NCBI RefSeq assembly: GCF_000204055.1 | Contig: NW_006768787.1 | Location: 124,001 to 188,000, forward strand | Reading direction: 5' to 3' | From: Melampsora larici-populina 98AG31 | Taxonomy: Eukaryota > Basidiomycota > Pucciniomycetes > Pucciniales > Melampsoraceae | Length of the DNA stretch: 64,000 nucleotides | Shown here: positions 59,040 to 64,000 of the stretch, in pieces | Position numbering within the stretch: the first letter of the stretch is position 1 | Layout of the letters: each line of letters begins with the position of its first letter | The notes under the pieces: generated by a model | The model's input: the letters and a program-made list of their open reading frames with translations, nothing else | Told to the model about the DNA's origin: nothing | The model's database searches: none | Position numbers and translations under genes: made by a program

Positions 59040-59815
59040 TCAGAAGGATCGGAGAAGTTCGAAGAGGTTGTCGATATCCATTTCCCGAAACCTCCACCTG
59101 AGAGGAAAACGACCAGAGTATAGTACAGTCGTTCCCAGATATCTTGGAAATTTTCCAAATTTCCAAGATAAGTTTGAGGAGTTTGAAGAACCTATACACA
59201 TATACCCAAATATATATACGTCAGTTGAATGTAGTTGATACTACAAATGAAGAGTACAATTAAAACACTCTACTCACATTTTGGTAGATGTTGTGTCTTG
59301 GCATCGGGGAAGGCGAGATCAAAGCAAAGGAAGCTGACGCGGGTCCGATGCTGTTTGAAATATTAGGAGGGGTGGGAGGTACGCCACGAAGTCTCTCGTA
59401 TTCGCATCGGCTGGCCTGATGATAAAAGACCGTTTCACCCGGGTGTTGAGGACTCTCCCTGATCATTCAAGTGAGTCAGTAACTTGAAAAAGATATTCAA
59501 ATCATCATCGCGAGAAAATCGGCAAAAAATCACTCACCATCTGTGAACACATTGGCCTGGAATGTGTCTCGGTGGAAACAGTCCAGTATCGTTGCTGTTC
59601 AATGAGCCAGCACTACTCGGGGCTTGAGGAGTGAGAGGGTGTGATGGAATCGAATGATTCATGACCGTAAAATGTGTGATTTGGCTGATATTGTCGCCTT
59701 TGAAAGCTTGTAGGTGATGATTGAGGCCGGTGGAATCGGATGGCGAGGAAATAGCGAAAAACAGACAGGAAAATGGGGTCCCCATTGATGGAAAGATGTC
59801 GATATCGAAGACCAT
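59040..59815 (-). CDS. unknown passenger gene inside Tc1-like element, 219 aa
   Basis: Three exons (59815-59538, 59458-59278, 59240-59040) have GTGAGT donors and phase-consistent joins (QCVHRW to ESPQHPGET). The product has a hydrophobic start (FPSMGTPFSCLFFAISS), then Ser/Pro-rich sequence and HQASRCEYERLRGVPPTPP. The third exon reads straight through the internal TIR copy at 59126, so transposon end sequence would be translated. No domain is recognised. A captured host fragment or a family-specific accessory gene are both possible. Confidence 0.4.
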
Positions 59816-59995
59816 ATCAAAACTTCAGCATGAGATAGGCGTCCAAAGAGAAGCTAAATCGAACTCCGTGTCATATGTAGAGTATGACATCCTCTTGACA
59901 TTCTCTCTCTGTTACTACAGAGCGCACGGACCCGGCCCTCCAGTCGAGTTTTTCAGAAATTTGGAAAATTTCCAAGATATCTGGGAACGACTGTA

Positions 59996-60887
59996 ACGGT
60001 CCTCGGCCGCACATAGATTTCACTTTTAAACTCTCTGTATTTCTCTCTCTAACGTTTCACTCACCTCGGCATCAAACCCGAAACTAGACATTATCCAGAC
60101 TTCCGTTCACTCCCGAAAGACCGTTCTTATCTCTCCCCAGATGCTCATAGTGTTGTAACGCCGCGTGAATCATCCTCAGAATGCAATCCACCGTTTCGCT
60201 TGTTATTCTTTTGCATGCTATTCACGCGAAGTACTTTCGCGTAGTACTTCCGCGTGTATACCACCGTCGGGTACCTCCCCGAGGGGATCACCCGAGCTCG
60301 TATTACCGTGCGAAGCGAGGTATTGACCAATATCCTCGCTCCCACGGTAATTTGTCCGAGATCTACCTGGTAGAATAACGGCGTGCGCGCTGACCGGTTG
60401 TATGCTTGTAGCTATTCTAGGAATTAATGACAACCCAGGTCACCCCCCTCGTTTTATTTTTTAGCCGGAGAAAAAAATGCTTTTCATTGAACTCTCGCTG
60501 CTTCTCCACCTGTGCTTCTCACAGGCTTCGAGCGCAGCAAGGGCCCAGGGACTTATGACAAACCTTGACAAACTCATACGCTTGCGCTCAAAGCATATGA
60601 GAAGCAGCGAGGGACGCAGTTGAGTTTAATTCTCGTACATATGAATCACCCAGTTGATATCTTACGGGATATGTGCAAAGTAGAATCTATGCTGTTGGGC
60701 ACATTCTGCATCTTCCGACCATGACGCAAGAATTTATACTTAGATGCCTCTAACAAATCCATTGACTGCTTGACTTCGTATGTTATAGTCATTCCTGGTC
60801 CCCTGAATTCACTGCAAAAAATTAGATAAATAGCTCACCTCTAAGCTTAAGAGTCTCTCTCTCGCAATTTTCAAGTATACGACTACG
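59996..60887. other. MULE/Tc1 3' flank with two strong hairpins
   Basis: 60302-60351 folds with arms ATTACCGTG ... CACGGTAAT and an inner AGCGAGG/CCTCGCT stem. 60493-60507 pairs with 60599-60613 (CTCTCGCTGCTTCTC). No gene is seen. The right 100 bp is the promoter of the small secreted gene. Confidence 0.45.
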
Positions 60888-61400
60888 ATGCGTTTCACCA
60901 TCAACCTTTGTCTCTTACTGGCTGTGATAACAGGTAATTGTAGTTCAGCTATAATGATGACTCTTGTCTGATTCTCGATTTTCATCACACTTTTCTGGTA
61001 GCTATCACCACGGGTTCTCCACTCCCAATGTAAGCATGTCCATTTACACCCTTTGTCGTTCGACTCAAGGAACTTATCAGCTTTTCTTGAATTTTGTGTA
61101 CCAGTGCTTCATATGTAAAAGTAAGGAACTTGGAATCGCGAAGCTCAACCGGGTTGGATCCCTTGTAAGCCAAGTTCTGAATCGCGATATAGTCCTCAAA
61201 GGCTCATTTGATATTCTAACTTTATTACCCTCAGCGGAACGTCAGAGCATTCAAAGCGCAGGTTAGTTCGCAATGGTTTTGTCATTAGAATTACGGCTTT
61301 GGAGGTCTGACAATGAATCAAGCGTCACTTTAGTCCCGAACCAGAGTACGGGTGGGGGGAGAGTTGGTGGGGTTGGTCAATGCCACCTGTTCCACATTGA
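60888..61400 (+). CDS. small secreted protein, 75 aa, Trp-rich tail
   Basis: Five tiny exons (60888-60933, 61002-61029, 61105-61164, 61235-61261, 61334-61400) separated by GT-AG introns of 68-75 bp all keep phase. The product opens MRFTINLCLLLAVITAITTG, a clear signal peptide, with SPLP after it. The mature part carries RNLESRSSTGLDPFG and a basic SKRRSPEP, a possible KR/RR processing site. It ends EYGWGESWWGWSMPPVPH, with four Trp in 12 residues and no cysteine. No family is known to me. The uniform introns argue for a real gene. Secretion is well supported by sequence, but its target is unknown. Confidence 0.6.
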
Positions 61401-62410
61401 GCAGAAAGCTAACTCGCCACACGACATTGAGCTTGAAATAATCTCAAAAAACTGCTACTTTCTTCAACTGTCTCGTACAAAACAATTTCGAAATTTATGT
61501 ACCAATCTTTTAAATGTTCCTTACTGACAAAACAACATCCTGCTTAAATTCAATTTTCGATTTCTCGTCATATGTGAATGATCACGATTGGTCCAAAAAG
61601 TATGATTTTATGGTCCCAGAAAGAATTGTAGTACATCATTTTTTGCACTAACATGAAAGATTCAAACTTTTTGCTTCTCAAACTGAAGATTCATTCAACC
61701 TGTAAACAATTGTATTCTTAAACAAATAGCCATATTTCTGTGATCGCCCCATCAGAGACATGAGTTCAGCTTTCTCTGAGATGTCGGGGCAAAGGGTGGC
61801 CGATATGTTCGCACTGGTATTAACAATCTACTACCGCTTCGCCATATTTTTTGCATCGAACCCCTGCCAGGCATCTTGTTAAATCTCGCACCCATGGTGA
61901 AGTTGGGAGGTAGGAACAATGGAAGAATGATAAGGTATTTAGCTCATGATATCTTTAAGATCTCAGACATAAGGAAAAGGACGGCACTATTTGGCGCCCG
62001 CTTTTTTTGACCCGACGCCCGATTTTGACTTAAACCGGGCTCAATTTCATTCAAACCGGGCATTACATGTTTGGTTCAAACCGGATCTTGATTCGATTTT
62101 AAACGCGTGGTTTGTTCTCAACATCGTTTTTGTGACCGATAAAACTTGTATGAACACCGTCATTTGTCATTTCTATCATGTATGTGATGTGAACACCTCC
62201 ACCGCACCATAACTTGTGAAACGAAATAAGAACAACACTCATTGCGCAGAATATAATACGGCCATTGTTTGATTAAAAGACTTAACAGCGCGGAAGGGTA
62301 GGTAGGTAATGACCGTGACATGAGTAATGAGTGTAAGGAAAGAAAACAACCAAGACCGATAGGGAAGGGATGAAAGATGAAAGATTGACATTGAAACAGC
62401 AAGGTTCAAA
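61401..62410. other. no gene seen
   Basis: AT-rich sequence. Near 62033-62090 the motif aaaccggg/aaaccgga occurs three times at intervals of about 25-30 bp. Confidence 0.35.
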
Positions 62411-62660
62411 TGGCTACGCACCACTCACCTAGTTGAGCTTGAAACTTTTCCACCCAACTAGATATCATAGTGCTTTTCAAACTCTCTGAGTTGCGGTTCT
62501 TACCAAATAACTCCGGCAACGGCATAGAGTCTCTGGCCTTCAAGGAGACAAAGTGGTTCCCGTTGATGAAAGCAAGTACAATTGGAAGTTGATTGTTTGG
62601 TGGGGTGCGGTAAGGAAAAAATGTGTTGCAGTTCGAAGTTTGAGGATTCAAGATGTTGGC
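62411..62660 (-). pseudogene. fragment of OTU-like cysteine-protease gene
   Basis: An open block encodes PPNNQLPIVLAFINGNHFVS followed by DSMPLPELFGK. The NGNHFV motif resembles the catalytic-His segment of OTU-type cysteine proteases found in fungal multigene families and transposons. A GTGAGT donor follows MISSWVEKFQAQL (exon end about 62429). Upstream coding is lost where the hAT element begins at 62662. The assignment rests on this short motif. Confidence 0.4.
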
Positions 62661-62661
62661 G

Positions 62662-64000
62662 CAGGGTTCTGGACTGATGGCGCGCCGGCGCGCCAAATAA
62701 GGCTTGCCAGAATCCGCGCCTTGGCCGGTGGCCCGCCGGCGCGCCAATTTTCTTGAAAAAATAAAATCAAAAAATAAAGAAAGTCGCTTTTTTTCCATGA
62801 GACTTTCAAAGGTGCATGAACGACATTTGTTCTTTGATTGTAATTACAAAAAAGAAGGATTTGTATTGGTCTAAACATCGTTTAAGTTCCACTCGGTATC
62901 TACGTCCTCAATTACAATAATTTCACGACCCAGACCATTGATATCGACAACGTTGCCTGCTTTAAATTGGTCCAAGTCAAAAAGCTCATTGATGAGCCCA
63001 TCAAAACTGTCATCAATGATGTTATTGATGTCAGTTGTCTCTGAAGAGTAAGCCCCAGCCTCAAAGATCTCGAAGTCGTCGGGTTGATTGAACAAAGGAG
63101 AATCATTAGGTTCATCGACCCAGTTGTCTTCTGTATTTGCGACCGAGATGTCTTTCAAGTGCTTGATTATTGGCTTTGAGGCCTTCATTTTATTTCCTTC
63201 TTTCGAAAGGGCTATTTGAAGCTGTGAGAGCATCTTCAAAAGAGCTACTCTCATTCTACTTCGGCGCTTAGTCTTTGTTGCAGACATCTGGGAGAAAAGG
63301 CTCTCGATCCCGCCAGCGTGGGGAACAATTTCCAACACTCGGATAGCGAGTCGTTTCAAAGGGTTTGCTCAAGAAGTTGATGGCAAAGCACGCCAATAGT
63401 CGATAGGTCAATCGACTGAAAGTTCAAGCAATTTGATGCTCAGCATGTATGACATCGCTTCGGAATCGAACTGCAAAATAGCCGTGTTCTTACCTTTTGA
63501 TTTGGGGGTGTACTGACCACTTTGCTCAACATATGCCAATATTTCTTGCTTGAGAGTACGAGCATCTTGAAATGTGTAATCCCATTGTTTGGCAAGTGAA
63601 AGGAGCATGAGGATCATGTTTTCTAAAGGATACTTTGCCGATGTAGTGAATCGAATCTGATTTGGAATCAGGAACAGTGAAATGATGTAGATGTTGTCTT
63701 TAAAAGCTTGACTGCGTTTGTGGAGAATCTGAATGCAATGATCTTTGAATTCGTGGTAGCGATTGTACACTTCTAGCTTTCTCATTTCGGTGTATACATA
63801 AGCCAGTTGATACCAAATGTCGGAAAGGCATGTGTTTGCATGCTCTAGTTCAGCTAATGCATCAACAACTAATCGGAGAAACTTGGTAAGAGTCAAGTTC
63901 GCTGTGAAATGGTCACGATCATTGATCAATTGTCGAATTTTTTCGGGAATGGCGGGCACATCAGAGTTTGGATCGGCTTCGAGTTCAAGACATTTTTGAA
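62662..64000. mobile_element. hAT element, left end (runs off window)
   Basis: The coding block of the OTU-like fragment stops at CAGGGTTCTGGACTGATGG, a CAGGG start typical of hAT TIRs. Just inside, a perfect palindrome TGGCGCGCCGGCGCGCCA (62678-62695) is followed by a second GCCGGCGCGCCAA at about 62733, as subterminal repeats. A hAT-type transposase lies within. The other end and the 8-bp target duplication are outside the window. Confidence 0.6.
62871..64000 (-). pseudogene. hAT transposase, C-terminal part, two in-frame stops
   Basis: The frame enters from the right edge with a helical region (NDRDHFTANLTLTKFLRLVV, SDIWYQLAYVYTEMRKLEVY). It reaches the hAT dimerisation motif YWRALPS ... 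LKRLAIRVLEIVPHAGG, then IESLFSQMSATKTKRRSRM. An acidic tail ends EWNLNDV at 62871. Two TGA codons lie in this same frame (near 63403 and 63370), one on each side of YWRALPSTS, so the protein would stop before the dimerisation domain unless an unseen intron removes them. N-terminal zinc finger and catalytic parts are outside the window. Confidence 0.7.

Larger units (their letters stand above)
56249..59993. mobile_element. Tc1-like element, 3.7 kb, long TIRs
   Basis: The first and last ~75 bp are inverted copies (start CAGTCGTTCCCAGATATC, including ACTCGACTGGAGGGCC). TA flanks both ends (56247-56248, 59994-59995). It encodes an intact Tc1-type transposase near the left end. The right 2.2 kb is unusual for the superfamily. 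A third copy of the outer ~37 bp of the TIR lies inside at 59126, so a smaller unit 59126-59993 could also be bounded. The whole sits within the 3' flank of the MULE gene. Confidence 0.88.

Noticed and set aside
51454..60385. gttattctacc near 51456 and its inverse near 60370 as MULE terminal repeats
   Set aside because: The match is 11 bp plus a few bases, does not extend, and has no flanking 8-10-bp duplication. It could be chance.
1..64000. CRISPR arrays, operons and ribosome-binding sites
   Set aside because: Spliced genes, a tRNA intron and LTR elements show a eukaryotic nuclear genome; the short repeats seen are minisatellites or transposon ends.

Overview
The window looks like a transposon-rich stretch of a basidiomycete nuclear genome. 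A rust fungus (Pucciniales) is my best guess, which is inference and not proof. The real genes are cut by many short GT-AG introns, mostly 53-126 bp. Host genes of ordinary fungal type sit between gypsy, copia, Harbinger, MULE, Tc1/mariner, hAT and CACTA-like elements. Several small genes begin with a signal peptide, as rust effector candidates do.

Layout. 1-7 kb: a decayed Ty3/gypsy RNase H/integrase remnant, two candidate secreted-protein genes (2457-3279 and, weakly, 5657-6055, both minus) and two small inverted-repeat elements. 7-16 kb: the conserved host block, with an intron-bearing tRNA-Thr(CGU), an aldehyde dehydrogenase (minus) facing an FRA10AC1-type splicing-factor gene (plus), a two-finger C2H2 protein (minus), and a small unknown spliced gene. 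18-23 kb: a cysteine-rich secreted-protein gene with a complete 4.4 kb PIF/Harbinger element 63 bp upstream of its ATG. 24-30 kb: copia gag remains broken by later insertions, including an 815-bp fold-back element. 30.0-36.3 kb: a very young Ty3/gypsy chromovirus whose LTRs differ at one base in 178, yet whose pol is broken. 36-44 kb: AT-rich DNA without recognisable genes, plus a dead paralogue of the 18 kb secreted gene that carries a 436-bp CACTA-like MITE.

44-50 kb: a caleosin with a very long disordered N-terminus, then a PIF1-family helicase. 50-60 kb: Tc1-type MITEs, a six-exon MULE transposase, and a 3.7 kb Tc1-like element with an intact three-exon transposase plus a second unknown gene on the other strand. 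60.9-61.4 kb: a five-exon gene for a 75-residue secreted protein. 62.4-64 kb: a piece of an OTU-like protease gene abutting the end of a hAT element whose transposase is broken and runs off the window.

Many gene models were built by joining open frames at GT-AG sites that keep phase; exon coordinates are given in each entry. They were read by eye and have no RNA support. The most striking feature is the pair of secreted-protein paralogues at 18 and 41 kb. They share coding and upstream sequence, and each was hit independently by a transposon, which lets both insertion points be read by comparison.
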